Shown piece after piece: positions 1 to 11,179 of a DNA stretch of 64,000 nt (position 1 is its first letter; each line of letters opens with the position of its first letter). The stretch is from Photobacterium arenosum (GTDB lineage Bacteria > Pseudomonadota > Gammaproteobacteria > Enterobacterales > Vibrionaceae): positions 1 to 64,000 of the forward strand of contig NZ_JACYTP010000016.1 of assembly GCF_014841115.1 (NCBI RefSeq), in the 5' to 3' direction. The notes beneath the pieces are model-generated. The model saw only the letters and a list, made by a program, of their open reading frames with translations. It made no database searches and had not been told where the DNA came from. Position numbers and translations under genes: made by a program.

Positions 1-2
1 AT

Positions 3-107
3 GACGATATTGTTGATAAGGTTTGCGCGGCATGGAACCAATTTCTGCAATGCACTCAGCGAGTCAAAAAGATGTGCTCGCGGCAATGGATTGACCTGAC
101 CAGTTAA
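3..107 (+). CDS. 3' end of an IS630-type transposase (partial, cut by window edge)
   Basis: Reading frame 3 is open from the window edge to a TAA at 105-107 and gives 34 residues starting DDIVDKVCAAWNQF and ending QWIDLTS. The spacing of D, AWN, a basic V/I-K-K segment and a final W resembles the extreme C-terminus of IS630-family DDE transposases, where an AWN motif and a closing W-A/D segment are usual. Only the tail is visible, so the catalytic residues and both inverted repeats cannot be checked. The element's right end should lie shortly after the stop codon. The call rests on family pattern memory and not on a database match. Confidence 0.5.
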   Translation, partial: DDIVDKVCAAWNQFLQCTQRVKKMCSRQWIDLTS

Positions 108-296
108 TTTTCCAGAATGGTATGATACGCTGATGTCGGCGGCTGGAACGCCAGCCCGGTCGCTCCGTCATCCCCTGCCAAATATAAAGCCTCGTCATCA
201 GGCGGGGTTTCTATGCCTCAATTTCACTCACAGGCCTATGTTAGGGCTTGGAGTGAACCTCACTTCCCTTTTAGACGCAATAGGCAATTCATCCGC
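108..296. other. Intergenic stretch between transposase tail and crcB
   Basis: No gene is seen here. It holds a short perfect hairpin (GGCTGG 141-146 with CCAGCC 151-156) and a weak terminator-like stem (CCTCG 190-194 with CGGGG 203-207, followed by three Ts). The right inverted repeat of the IS630-type element presumably lies in this stretch but cannot be fixed without the left end. Confidence 0.4.
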
Positions 297-680
297 CTAT
301 CCACGCTGAAGCAACTGAAATCCAACGAAGCAAGCAAATAGGCTCAGAGATAAGTTCAGCATAATATTTAAGCCAGCTTTGATATAGGCGCCTTGCTGGA
401 GCAGTATCAGGTTATCCATCGAAAATGTGGAAAAAGTTGTTAAAGCACCCAGCATACCGATGCCAATCAATGGGCGCCAAGGTGTAGCTTCTATCATGCC
501 CTGGTTAAGTGCTGAGCTCAGCATACCCATAATCAAAGAGCCTGTGATGTTGACGGCCAGTGTCCCGTACGGAAATCCCTTGCCTAATAAAATCACAGAG
601 AGTTCGGCAATCAGGTAGCGTGAACAGGCCCCGAGCGCCCCGCCCATAGCAACATAGCCCAGAATAATCAGTTGGTTCAT
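297..680 (-). CDS. crcB: Fluoride channel CrcB (Fluc)
   Basis: This is a 127-residue integral membrane protein with four predicted helices, the same length as E. coli CrcB. It has the family hallmarks GGALGACSRY near the N-terminus, GTLAVNITGS in the middle and a TTFSTFS helix break. Fluc proteins form dual-topology dimers that expel fluoride from the cytoplasm. The ATG at 680 was chosen because it starts MNQLIILGYVAMGG like relatives and has an AGGG a few bases upstream; an in-frame start at 701 would add seven atypical residues. No fluoride riboswitch was recognised upstream. The gene is divergent from the universal stress protein gene. Confidence 0.93.
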   Translation of the reverse strand: MNQLIILGYVAMGGALGACSRYLIAELSVILLGKGFPYGTLAVNITGSLIMGMLSSALNQGMIEATPWRPLIGIGMLGALTTFSTFSMDNLILLQQGAYIKAGLNIMLNLSLSLFACFVGFQLLQRG

Positions 681-817
681 AGAAAGCCCTGATGGTGACA
701 AAGTTATTACATGCTATTGTGAAAAAGGCATGAGTAAATCCTGCTGCCACAGAGTGACTTGCTTTTTCACGTGAAGGTTTACATTGTGCACTAATCCTAG
801 CAGGAGTAGAGGTGATT

Positions 818-1252
818 ATGGGTATGTACCATACCATTTTACTGGCAATCAACCCTGATGATTTGAATGTAAAACAGTTGGTTGCAAAAGCAGGCGTGAT
901 TGCAGAGCAAAATAATGCGGATCTGCATCTGGCATATGTAGAACCTGGTGTAGGGAATGTCAGCTTTCTGGATATCGATTTACAACTCGACGAGGCGCAT
1001 AACGAGCAGGAGCTGAAAAGAATGGCTCAGTTGTCCGCTCTGGCAAAACACTCACCGCATCCGATTGCGGCTATCCATCTGGCCGATGGTGATGTTGCCA
1101 AACATCTGATTGCGCTGGGGAAGACGATCAAAGTCGATTTAGTGATCACGGGTAACTACAAACCCGGAATACATTGGCTGGGTGATTTACGTTATGAACT
1201 GGCGCAACACCTGAAGTGTGATGTGCTGATCTGCCAGCAGAAAACGCTGTAG
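818..1252 (+). CDS. Universal stress protein, UspA type
   Basis: About 144 residues with the Usp opening MYHTILLAIN and closing VDLVITG ... CDVLICQ, the alternating alpha/beta pattern of the Usp fold. The ATP-binding glycine signature G-x2-G-x9-G-S/T is not present after VITG, so it belongs with the UspA-like subgroup that does not bind ATP. In E. coli, UspA is made in growth arrest. The ATG at 818 has AGGAG at 802-806; a GTG at 812 and an ATG at 824 are alternative starts. It stands alone, divergent from crcB and upstream of the TPP riboswitch. Confidence 0.85.
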   Translation: MGMYHTILLAINPDDLNVKQLVAKAGVIAEQNNADLHLAYVEPGVGNVSFLDIDLQLDEAHNEQELKRMAQLSALAKHSPHPIAAIHLADGDVAKHLIALGKTIKVDLVITGNYKPGIHWLGDLRYELAQHLKCDVLICQQKTL

Positions 1253-1316
1253 TGATGTGGGGATGAAAAAGACGACTTGCTGAGAGGGTGATGCTTCCTT
1301 ATACTCTTTGACTGAA

Positions 1317-1399
1317 ACTTGTCGGAGTGCCAACTGGCTGAGACCGCATTGCGGGATCCGTTGAACCTGATCAGATTAGTATCTGCGAAGGGAACAAGA
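1317..1399 (+). promoter_or_regulatory. TPP riboswitch (THI element) controlling thiCEFSGH
   Basis: The aptamer core is plain: GGAGTGCC, then GGCTGAGA, then CCGTTGAACCTGATC and GCGAAGGGAAC. P1 is closed by ACTTGT (1317-1322) against ACAAG (1394-1398). These are the conserved THI-box blocks that bind thiamine pyrophosphate. It lies about 140 bases before the thiC start. No clear terminator follows, so control is probably at translation initiation through the long leader, as is usual for proteobacterial thiC. That last point is inference. Confidence 0.95.
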
Positions 1400-1403
1400 G
1401 TAA

Positions 1404-4102
<2,699 letters not shown>

Positions 4103-4104
4103 TC

Positions 4105-4863
4105 ATGCTGACAGACGAGTCTTTTTTGCGCTATCAGCGCCAGGTACAGCTACCGGAAATCGGAGAGCAGGGCCAGCAGGCCCTGCAACAAGCCAGAGTG
4201 CTGATTATCGGTGCAGGCGGACTTGGTGCGCCGGCGGCCTTATATCTGGCGGCGGCGGGCGTTGGCAGTCTGGTGATTGCCGATGGCGATCGTGTCGAGC
4301 GTTCTAACCTCCAGCGCCAGATTATCTACCGTGATGATAATCAGGGTGAGAGCAAAGCGCAGGCCGCCGTGGCGCAGGTCAAAGCGCTCAATCCGCTGAT
4401 CCGTGCCCGCGCAGTGACGGCCAGACTGGTCAAGCTGCAACTGGCGATGGAAATCAGTCTGGCTGATGTGGTGCTTGATTGCACCGATAACTTTGTCAGC
4501 CGGCATGCCATTAATCAGGCCTGCTTTGAACACGGCAAGCGGCTGATCTCTGCCGCGGCGATTCGCTGGCAGGGACAGCTGATGAGCTTTGATTTTCGCG
4601 CACAGCAGGGGCCTTGCTACCACTGCTTATTTCCTCAGGGGGAAATGCAAGCACCGCAAAATTGCAGTGAGACAGGTATTGCCGGGCCTGTTGTCGGCAT
4701 TATGGGAACCTTTCAGGCGCTGCAGGCGGTGAAAGCCATCACCGACAGCGGTGATCTCTGTGTCCGCCAGTTCCGCCAGTTCGACGGCCTCAGCCTGCAA
4801 TGGCAGCAGTTTACCTTGCCAGCCAACCCTCAATGTCCTGTATGCAGTAAGGAATCTTTATGA
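4105..4863 (+). CDS. thiF: ThiS adenylyltransferase ThiF
   Basis: E1-like enzyme of 252 residues that adenylates the C-terminal glycine of ThiS so that it can receive sulfur. It has the nucleotide loop GAGGLGAPAALYLA near residue 36, R-x5-R downstream, the D-C-T-D-N segment and two zinc pairs (CYHC and CPVC at the end). The start follows thiE by 2 bases and the stop overlaps thiS by 4 bp, so the genes are tightly coupled. The closely related MoeB is the main alternative, but the thiE-thiS position settles it. Confidence 0.96.
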   Translation: MLTDESFLRYQRQVQLPEIGEQGQQALQQARVLIIGAGGLGAPAALYLAAAGVGSLVIADGDRVERSNLQRQIIYRDDNQGESKAQAAVAQVKALNPLIRARAVTARLVKLQLAMEISLADVVLDCTDNFVSRHAINQACFEHGKRLISAAAIRWQGQLMSFDFRAQQGPCYHCLFPQGEMQAPQNCSETGIAGPVVGIMGTFQALQAVKAITDSGDLCVRQFRQFDGLSLQWQQFTLPANPQCPVCSKESL

Positions 4864-5069
4864 CCACAATAACCGTTCTGGTGAACGATAAAGCCATGCA
4901 GCTGGCGGCGCAAAGCTCGTTGCAACAGCTGCTGGAGCAGCTGGCGATGCCGCTGGATGCGACGGCCGTTGCACTCAATCAGGCCATTTTGGGCCGCGAG
5001 TTCTGGGCCGATCAGCGGCTCAATGACGGCGATGAAATCGCCTTGTTTCAAGCGATAGCAGGAGGCTGA
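4860..5069 (+). CDS. thiS: Sulfur carrier protein ThiS
   Basis: A 69-residue ubiquitin-fold protein that ends in the required Gly-Gly (QAIAGG). The terminal glycine is turned into a thiocarboxylate and donates sulfur to ThiG for thiazole formation. The N-terminal beta strand (TTITVLVND) and the short length fit the family. It overlaps thiF by 4 bp and ends 1 base before thiG. Confidence 0.96.
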   Translation: MTTITVLVNDKAMQLAAQSSLQQLLEQLAMPLDATAVALNQAILGREFWADQRLNDGDEIALFQAIAGG

Positions 5070-5070
5070 C

Positions 5071-5841
5071 ATGCTGACCATTGCAGATAAAACCTTTTCA
5101 TCCCGACTTTTTACTGGTACGGGCAAATATGCCGGCCGGGACATAATGGCACAGTCAATTCTAGCATCCGGTTCTGAGCTGGTGACCATGGCACTGAAAC
5201 GGGTGGATATTGATAACCGTGATGACGACATTCTTGCCCCGCTGCGCGAAGCGGGGGTTAACCTGCTGCCGAATACCTCGGGGGCCAAGAATGCGAAAGA
5301 AGCGATCTTTGCCGCGCAGCTGGCCCGTGAAGCTTTGGGAACAAACTGGCTGAAACTGGAAATCCATCCAGACCCGAAATACCTGATGCCGGATCCTATT
5401 GAAACGCTGGCGGCAGCCGAAGCGCTCGTCAAACAAGGCTTCATTGTGCTGCCCTACTGCCATGCTGACCCTGTGTTGTGTAAGCGGCTGGAGGAAGTGG
5501 GCTGTGCAGCTGTGATGCCTCTTGGCGCACCGATAGGTTCAAATAAAGGACTGGCATCGCGTGATTTTCTCGACATCATTATCGATCAGGCCCGGGTGCC
5601 TGTGATTGTAGATGCCGGGATCGGCGCCCCTTCACATGCGGCTGAAGCCATGGAACGCGGTGCAGATGCTGTGCTGGTGAATACGGCGATTGCGGCAGCG
5701 GCGGATCCGGTTGCGATGGGGCTGGCCTTTAAACTGGCAGTGGAGAGCGGCCGGATGGCGTACGAAGCCGGCCTGGCCGGTAAAGTCAGCCATGCCGTGG
5801 CGTCCAGCCCGTTAACTGCGTTTTTAGACGCCAGCGCGTAA
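5071..5841 (+). CDS. thiG: Thiazole synthase ThiG
   Basis: A 256-residue TIM-barrel enzyme that forms the thiazole phosphate ring from deoxyxylulose phosphate, dehydroglycine and ThiS thiocarboxylate. The MALKRVD segment carries the Schiff-base region, and [40 protein letters not shown] and [14 protein letters not shown] are typical blocks. It acts with ThiH, whose gene follows 9 bases later. A near-consensus GGAGG precedes its ATG inside the thiS end. Confidence 0.97.
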   Translation: MLTIADKTFSSRLFTGTGKYAGRDIMAQSILASGSELVTMALKRVDIDNRDDDILAPLREAGVNLLPNTSGAKNAKEAIFAAQLAREALGTNWLKLEIHPDPKYLMPDPIETLAAAEALVKQGFIVLPYCHADPVLCKRLEEVGCAAVMPLGAPIGSNKGLASRDFLDIIIDQARVPVIVDAGIGAPSHAAEAMERGADAVLVNTAIAAAADPVAMGLAFKLAVESGRMAYEAGLAGKVSHAVASSPLTAFLDASA

Positions 5842-5850
5842 GGAGACGCC

Positions 5851-6972
5851 ATGAGTTATGTGGATGTATGGCGGCAGCTGGACTGGGATGATGTCCGGAT
5901 GTCGATTTACAGTAAAACAGCTGCAGATGTCGAGCGGGCACTCAGTAGACGAAAGCGCGATCTGGAAGATTTCAAAGCACTGATTTCGCCTGCGGCGGAA
6001 CCGTATCTCGAGCAGATGGCGCAGCAGTCTGCCGCGCTGACGCGGCAGCGTTTTGGCCGGACAATCGGGTTTTATGTCCCTTTGTACCTGTCGAACCTCT
6101 GTGCCAACAGCTGCACCTATTGCGGTTTTACCATGGAAAACAAGATCAAGCGACGGACGTTAAATCTTGACGAGATTGAGCGGGAATGTGCGGCGATCAA
6201 GGCATTAAACTTCGATAATGTGCTGTTGGTCACCGGTGAGCATGAGCGCAAGGTCGGCATGGCCTATTTCCGCGAATGTGTACCGGCGATTAAACGCCAC
6301 TTCAGTTATCTGTCGATGGAAGTCCAGCCGCTGGATCAGCACGAGTATGCTGAGCTGAAAACCCTGGGGCTGGATGCGGTCATGGTGTATCAGGAAACTT
6401 ACAGTGCTCCGACGTACGCCAAGCATCATCTGCGCGGCAATAAAATGGATTTTGAATACCGGTTGGCAACGCCGGATCGGCTGGCACGCGCCGGGATCGA
6501 CAAAATCGGCATTGGTGCCCTGATTGGCCTGGAGGAGTGGCGCACAGATTGCTTTTTTACCGCCAGTCATCTGGATTATCTCGAACGCACTTACTGGCAT
6601 AGCCGTTATTCGATTTCCTTTCCGCGCCTGCGCCCCTGCACGGGGGGGCTGGAGCCGAAGTCAGTGATGAGCGACCGCCAGCTGGTGCAGCTGATTTGTG
6701 CCTACCGGCTGTTTAATCCTGAAGTCGAGTTGTCCATGTCGACCCGGGAGTCGCCGCATTTTCGCGATAATGTGTTGCCACTAGGGATCACCAGTATGTC
6801 GGCGGGCTCCAAAACCCAGCCTGGCGGCTATGCCGATGATGAACCTGAGCTGGAGCAGTTTGCTATCAGTGATGAGCGTGCCGTGGCTGATGTTGCCGAT
6901 GCAGTGAAACAGCACGGTTTTGAGGTGGTGTGGAAAGACTGGCATCACGCCTATTCCGGACTGCCGCTCTAA
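5851..6972 (+). CDS. thiH: Tyrosine lyase ThiH (2-iminoacetate synthase)
   Basis: Radical-SAM enzyme of 373 residues that cleaves tyrosine to give dehydroglycine for ThiG. The iron-sulfur motif is C-x3-C-x2-C (CANSCTYCGF, about residues 84-93). Using ThiH rather than the oxygen-dependent glycine oxidase ThiO means that this thiamine route also works without oxygen. AAGGAGAC stands just before the ATG. It is the last gene of the operon and is followed at once by a strong bidirectional terminator. Confidence 0.97.
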   Translation: MSYVDVWRQLDWDDVRMSIYSKTAADVERALSRRKRDLEDFKALISPAAEPYLEQMAQQSAALTRQRFGRTIGFYVPLYLSNLCANSCTYCGFTMENKIKRRTLNLDEIERECAAIKALNFDNVLLVTGEHERKVGMAYFRECVPAIKRHFSYLSMEVQPLDQHEYAELKTLGLDAVMVYQETYSAPTYAKHHLRGNKMDFEYRLATPDRLARAGIDKIGIGALIGLEEWRTDCFFTASHLDYLERTYWHSRYSISFPRLRPCTGGLEPKSVMSDRQLVQLICAYRLFNPEVELSMSTRESPHFRDNVLPLGITSMSAGSKTQPGGYADDEPELEQFAISDERAVADVADAVKQHGFEVVWKDWHHAYSGLPL

Positions 6973-6999
6973 GTCGGCACTCGGGTTTGTGTTGATGAC

Positions 7000-7036
7000 A
7001 AAATCAGGCTGATGAATGATATCAGCCTGATTTTTT
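7000..7036. terminator. Bidirectional terminator between thiH and the secreted-protein gene
   Basis: Perfect 14-bp arms (7000-7013 and 7021-7034) flanked by As on one side and a run of Ts on the other. It can end the plus-strand thi operon and the minus-strand gene that converges on it. Confidence 0.92.
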
Positions 7037-7043
7037 ACGTTAC

Positions 7044-7979
7044 TTATTCGGTAAAGACAGCATTGACTTTGGCGTCATAGCGGGCGGTGATATTGGAGGA
7101 GTAATGACGGGCAGTCAGCTCCACTTTCAACTTCTGCACTTCAACCGGCTGGTCAAAAAAGACAGACAAATTCCCGGATGGATATTTCAGGTAGCTGGGA
7201 TAAATACGTTCATTGTTCTCGTTGTAGAAGAAGGCCACGACAGACTGATTACGTGCATTGGCTGTGGTATCTACGATCAATTCCAGTGACTTCACTTTTT
7301 TATTGTTGTAGGGCGTAATTTCCAGCCATTTGGTCACAGGTGTGCCAAAACTGGCATAGATTGAGGTGCCTGCGGTCAGTGTCTCATCAAAATCGATCAC
7401 CGGATCGTGATCCGGGAAGCTGGCGGCATCGTTGGGTTTACTGTTACCGAAATATTCCTGCATCAGAGTGAAGCCGTCACCATCGTAGTCGGTATAGGCA
7501 TCCAGCCCGACAACCTCATAGGTTTTTTTCCACCAGGTAGGCAGGCGATCATTGTCTATGCTGCTGCTTTCGCCAAAGTTAAAGCGGAAGTTACCTTCGA
7601 AGCGCTGGCTCGGCTTACTGAAGTTGGCGTTATAGAGGGAAATAACGGCGCGGTAGCCATTCTGATAATACTCGTTTGGCGTATCAAAATGTAATTCTCC
7701 CCAGCCCGGACGACAGTCGAGATAATGCAGTCTCTGGCTGGCGGCATTGTAAATACTGATTGTACAGTCCATAGCGCTGGGTTGATTGTTATCAAAACCC
7801 AGCGTGACCAGATGGCGTCGGTCAGCAGGCGGCAGGGAAAAGTTAACGGTAAAGTTGACACGCTGGCCTTTGCTTAATGTCTGGCTGACCGATTTGGTAT
7901 AGCTTTCCAGGTGCGGATTAGTATTGGCGAAGGCGGCAAAAGATAAGCAGCCTAACGCATAGAGAACATATTTTTTCAT
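7044..7979 (-). CDS. Secreted protein of unknown function with a Ca-binding-type loop
   Basis: A 311-residue protein with a clear signal peptide (MKKYVLYALGCLSFAAFA, cleavage probably after AFA). The mature part looks like two beta-rich regions around a central stretch with TDYDGDGFTLMQEYFG (about residues 160-180), an EF-hand-like D-x-D-x-D-G loop of the kind seen in dockerins and thrombospondin-type calcium repeats. Both sides contain F-W-Y-N-rich strands. Exported to the periplasm or outside. No catalytic motif is seen and the family is not recognised. The start has AAGG 7 bases upstream. It is a single-gene unit. Confidence 0.75.
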   Translation of the reverse strand: MKKYVLYALGCLSFAAFANTNPHLESYTKSVSQTLSKGQRVNFTVNFSLPPADRRHLVTLGFDNNQPSAMDCTISIYNAASQRLHYLDCRPGWGELHFDTPNEYYQNGYRAVISLYNANFSKPSQRFEGNFRFNFGESSSIDNDRLPTWWKKTYEVVGLDAYTDYDGDGFTLMQEYFGNSKPNDAASFPDHDPVIDFDETLTAGTSIYASFGTPVTKWLEITPYNNKKVKSLELIVDTTANARNQSVVAFFYNENNERIYPSYLKYPSGNLSVFFDQPVEVQKLKVELTARHYSSNITARYDAKVNAVFTE

Positions 7980-8127
7980 AGCATAACCTTATGAATTCTA
8001 GTGAGTATAATTTCATCGGGGATGCTAACGGCATTATTATGTTGTGAAAACAATCAATAGTGGTGGTTGTTACTAGTGTTCTGGCTTTTATGTGTTTGAT
8101 TAACTGAAGTGTGAGCCTGACAGTGAT

Positions 8128-8157
8128 AAAAAAGCCCAGCGCATACATGGCCGGGCT
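8128..8157 (-). terminator. Terminator of the aminopeptidase P gene
   Basis: Read on the minus strand, an AGCCC/GGGCT stem is followed by six Ts, about 30 bases after the pepP-type stop codon. Confidence 0.75.
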
Positions 8158-8186
8158 GAGAGTGTGAAGATCAATAGATTTCAGTG

Positions 8187-9974
8187 TTAACGACTGAGCG
8201 GTGCCGTGGCTTGCTGCAGCCAGCTCAGATCCTCACCCTGCAGAGAAGGGCTGATGACATCGAACACGGTTTGATGGTAACGGTTCAGCCAGTCGAGCTC
8301 TGTCTTTGTCATCAAGCTGAGATCCACCAGGCGGCGGTCAATCGGGGCACGGGTCAGCGACTCGAAGCCCAGTACTGTCATGTCGCCCTCGGTTGCCACT
8401 TCTACCACCAGCTCCAGGTTTTCGATACGGATACCAAAAGCATCGGCACGGTAGTAACCCGGTTCGTTGGACAGCACCATACCCGGCAGCAGGGCGGTCG
8501 GATTCGGTGCTTTTGAAATACGCTGCGGCCCTTCATGCACGTTCAGGAAATGGCCGACACCGTGGCCGGTACCGTGGTCGAAATCAAAGCCATGGGCCCA
8601 CAGGTGCTGGCGCGCCAGGGCATCGAGCTGAGATCCTGTTGTGCCGCGGGGAAAGCGGGCGGTCGACAGAGCAATATGACCCTTCAGAACCAGAGTGAAG
8701 GTTTGCTTCACTTCGGCGTCAGGATTGCCAATGGCAATGGTGCGGGTGATATCTGTGGTGCCGTCGGGGTACTGACCGCCTGAATCGACCAGATAGACAT
8801 TGTCCATTTGCAGAACGCCCGGCTCAGGCTGGTTGTTGTGGTTGTAGTGACACATGGCAGCGTTGCCGCCAGCCGCGGAAATGGTGTCAAAGCTGACGTC
8901 AGTGCAGCTCGGATCCTGGATGCGGAACTGCCACAACTGATCGGCCAGTGTCGCTTCGTCCAGCAGGTTGCCGGCCGCCACCTGACGGTCGACCCAGGCC
9001 AGGAATCTGGACACGGCGACACCATCGCGGATGTGACTGGCTTTCATACCGGCCACTTCGGTGGGGTTTTTCGCGGCTTTTGGCAGCATACAGGGATCAG
9101 CCCCTTCGATAATAACCGCGCCGGCGTCGCGCAGTGTCTGCCCGGCCCAGGCATTGCTGGTGGCCGGATCAAGCAGCACCCGCTTGCCGCTCAGGGCTGT
9201 CAGGCTATTTTTCAGGGTTTCAGGGGCCTGAACGCGGACACCTTCACCAACATGCGCCGCAAACTCAGCAGGCAGGCGGGCCTGATCGATAAAGAAATCG
9301 ACGCTGGCATCCTGATGCACAATCGCTGCTGACAGCAGTACCGGCAGGCAATGCACATCGCTGCCGCGCACGTTGAGCAGCCAGGCGATGCTGTCGAGCT
9401 GGGTCAGCAGTACGGCATCGGCTTTTTGTTTCTGCAGGCTGGTCGCAATGCCGGCACGTTTGTCCTGGCTGCTCTGGCCGACAAAATCCAGGCCCATCAG
9501 TCTGGCATCGGACAGAGTCGGGGCCGGACGGTCGTGCCACAGGTCGTCGATCGGATTACTGCTGATCAGCACCAGCTGCTGATCTTTGTCGAGATGTTGC
9601 TGGACGCGTGCCAGCCAGGCACCGCTGTGCAGCCGGGGATCAACTGCAATTTTACTGCCGGCCGGCAAATGCTCCTGCACCCAGTGCATTGGTGGCTCTT
9701 CGATCAGATGACGGTATTCAAACACATCGCCCGGCACTTGCTTGCGAACCTGAACCACATAGCGGCCATCGACGAACATAGCCGCTTTGTCACGGCCGAT
9801 CACCGCTGCGCCGGCAGAACCGGTAAATCCGGTGGCCCATAACAGGCGCTCGTTGTGTTCGGGAATGTATTCGCCCAGGTATTCGTCTTCATGCGGAATC
9901 ACCAGGGCGTCAAGCTGTTCCGCTTCCAGCCACTGGCGAATCTGTGCCACGCGTTGTGAGATCACTGATTGCAT
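8187..9974 (-). CDS. Xaa-Pro aminopeptidase, long three-domain form (M24B)
   Basis: A 595-residue metallopeptidase that removes the N-terminal residue from peptides with proline in second place. It is longer than E. coli PepP (about 440) and has the three-domain layout of the XPNPEP1 type: two creatinase-like N-terminal domains and a pita-bread catalytic domain. Metal ligands are visible in VDSGGQYPDGTTDITRT, GTGHGVGHFLNVHEGP and LSNEPGYY ... IRIENL. The ATG at 9974 was chosen because AAGGAA precedes it and the protein then starts MQSVISQRVAQIRQWL; the open frame continues to 10097 without family similarity. Cytoplasmic; it follows a LysR gene on the same strand. Confidence 0.93.
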   Translation of the reverse strand: MQSVISQRVAQIRQWLEAEQLDALVIPHEDEYLGEYIPEHNERLLWATGFTGSAGAAVIGRDKAAMFVDGRYVVQVRKQVPGDVFEYRHLIEEPPMHWVQEHLPAGSKIAVDPRLHSGAWLARVQQHLDKDQQLVLISSNPIDDLWHDRPAPTLSDARLMGLDFVGQSSQDKRAGIATSLQKQKADAVLLTQLDSIAWLLNVRGSDVHCLPVLLSAAIVHQDASVDFFIDQARLPAEFAAHVGEGVRVQAPETLKNSLTALSGKRVLLDPATSNAWAGQTLRDAGAVIIEGADPCMLPKAAKNPTEVAGMKASHIRDGVAVSRFLAWVDRQVAAGNLLDEATLADQLWQFRIQDPSCTDVSFDTISAAGGNAAMCHYNHNNQPEPGVLQMDNVYLVDSGGQYPDGTTDITRTIAIGNPDAEVKQTFTLVLKGHIALSTARFPRGTTGSQLDALARQHLWAHGFDFDHGTGHGVGHFLNVHEGPQRISKAPNPTALLPGMVLSNEPGYYRADAFGIRIENLELVVEVATEGDMTVLGFESLTRAPIDRRLVDLSLMTKTELDWLNRYHQTVFDVISPSLQGEDLSWLQQATAPLSR

Positions 9975-10097
9975 CTGTCTATATTCCTTTCTGTTGTTGT
10001 CATCCGAATGGGGATGCTCTAAACCTGCCCCTTGGTCACCCTGACGGCAGCAGCAGGCCGATCCGGTAACGGTAGCGCTTTTAATGAGAGGCTGCAA

Positions 10098-11057
10098 TTA
10101 TCGACTGGACAATTCGCGGCATCCGTTAATGATTATCTGGCGTAACCAGCAATGGCCAGGATCATTCTCTTGATGTTGTGGCCAGAACAGGGTGTAGGCC
10201 ATTGCCGGCAGCGGTGTGGGCAGCGGCAGCACCACCAGGTTGAGCTGAGCGGCGACATAGTCGGCAAAATGGCTCGGTGCCGTAAAAATCAGATCCGTAT
10301 GGGTACACAAGCTGGCGGCACTATTAAAGTCTGGCACATACATGGCGATGTCGCGCTGCAAGCCTTGTTCCGCCAGCTTGTAATCCAGCAGCCAGCGGTC
10401 ATCGCGGCCGCAGCGCACCTGAATATGGCGCTGCAGCAGATAATTGGCCTGAGTCCACTCGCCCTGCTCAACCAGCGCCAGTACTGGGTGGCCGGGGCGA
10501 ACAATACAGCGCTGGGTATCGCGGTGAAGTTCCTGAAAAATGATCCCTTTGGGCGGCATCAGGGTGAGCTGGGCGTCGTGTGGATTGAGATCCTTGCCGG
10601 TAATGCCGAAGTCGATTTCCCCGCGCAGCATCTTGTCGAAGGTGTCCGGCTCCCAGGCATGGGTATCGAGCAGTATGTTGGGGCCCTGACTGAAGATTTC
10701 GCCGAGAAAACGCGGCATTAACAGCGGATAGGCACTCTCTACCAGCGACATTTTGAAGTGGCGGTGGCTGTTTTGCGGTACAAACTCAGTCGGTTCGGTC
10801 AGGTTTTCAATATCCTGAAGCAGTTTTTCCAGCACCGGCTGCAGCACTTTGGCGCGCGGGGTGGGCAGCAGGCCGTGGGCACTGCGGACAAACAGTGCGT
10901 CATCGAATTGCTCGCGCAGCCTGGCCAGGCTTTTGCTCACCGCCGACTGGCTGAGAAATAAACGCTGGGCAGCCCGGGTCACGCTGCATTCCTGCAGCAG
11001 GACATGGAGGCAAACCAGCAGGTTGAGATCGAGGCGGGCTAATTTATCAACAGTCAT
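10098..11057 (-). CDS. LysR-family transcriptional regulator
   Basis: A 319-residue regulator with an N-terminal winged helix-turn-helix (LLVCLHVLLQECSVTRAAQRLFLSQSAVSKSL, split here only by description) and a type-2 periplasmic-binding fold C-terminal sensing domain. The LDLNLL opening puts it near the NodD/LeuO/YidZ branch. It is divergent from the Bcr/CflA exporter gene with 122 bases between, so it probably controls that exporter and itself. The ligand is unknown. Confidence 0.92.
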   Translation of the reverse strand: MTVDKLARLDLNLLVCLHVLLQECSVTRAAQRLFLSQSAVSKSLARLREQFDDALFVRSAHGLLPTPRAKVLQPVLEKLLQDIENLTEPTEFVPQNSHRHFKMSLVESAYPLLMPRFLGEIFSQGPNILLDTHAWEPDTFDKMLRGEIDFGITGKDLNPHDAQLTLMPPKGIIFQELHRDTQRCIVRPGHPVLALVEQGEWTQANYLLQRHIQVRCGRDDRWLLDYKLAEQGLQRDIAMYVPDFNSAASLCTHTDLIFTAPSHFADYVAAQLNLVVLPLPTPLPAMAYTLFWPQHQENDPGHCWLRQIIINGCRELSSR

Positions 11058-11106
11058 AATATGTCCGTTACTTTAGCAGTGATATTCTGATATGGAATTT
11101 TAGTAG

Positions 11107-11134
11107 TGAATATAAACCATTTTGATTCATATCA
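11107..11134. promoter_or_regulatory. Possible LysR operator between regulator and exporter
   Basis: The divergent spacer holds an imperfect dyad with TGAATATAA on the left and TTCATATCA on the right, with T-N11-A spacing possibilities. This is the kind of site LysR proteins use in shared promoters. The symmetry is only partial. Confidence 0.35.
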
Positions 11135-11179
11135 CTAAGGCCGTAGACTGGCGCCGTCTTCTGATAGGAAACCGAGTGA

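Noticed and set aside
681-817. Fluoride riboswitch upstream of crcB
   Set aside because: The conserved core blocks of the crcB motif are absent on the minus strand.
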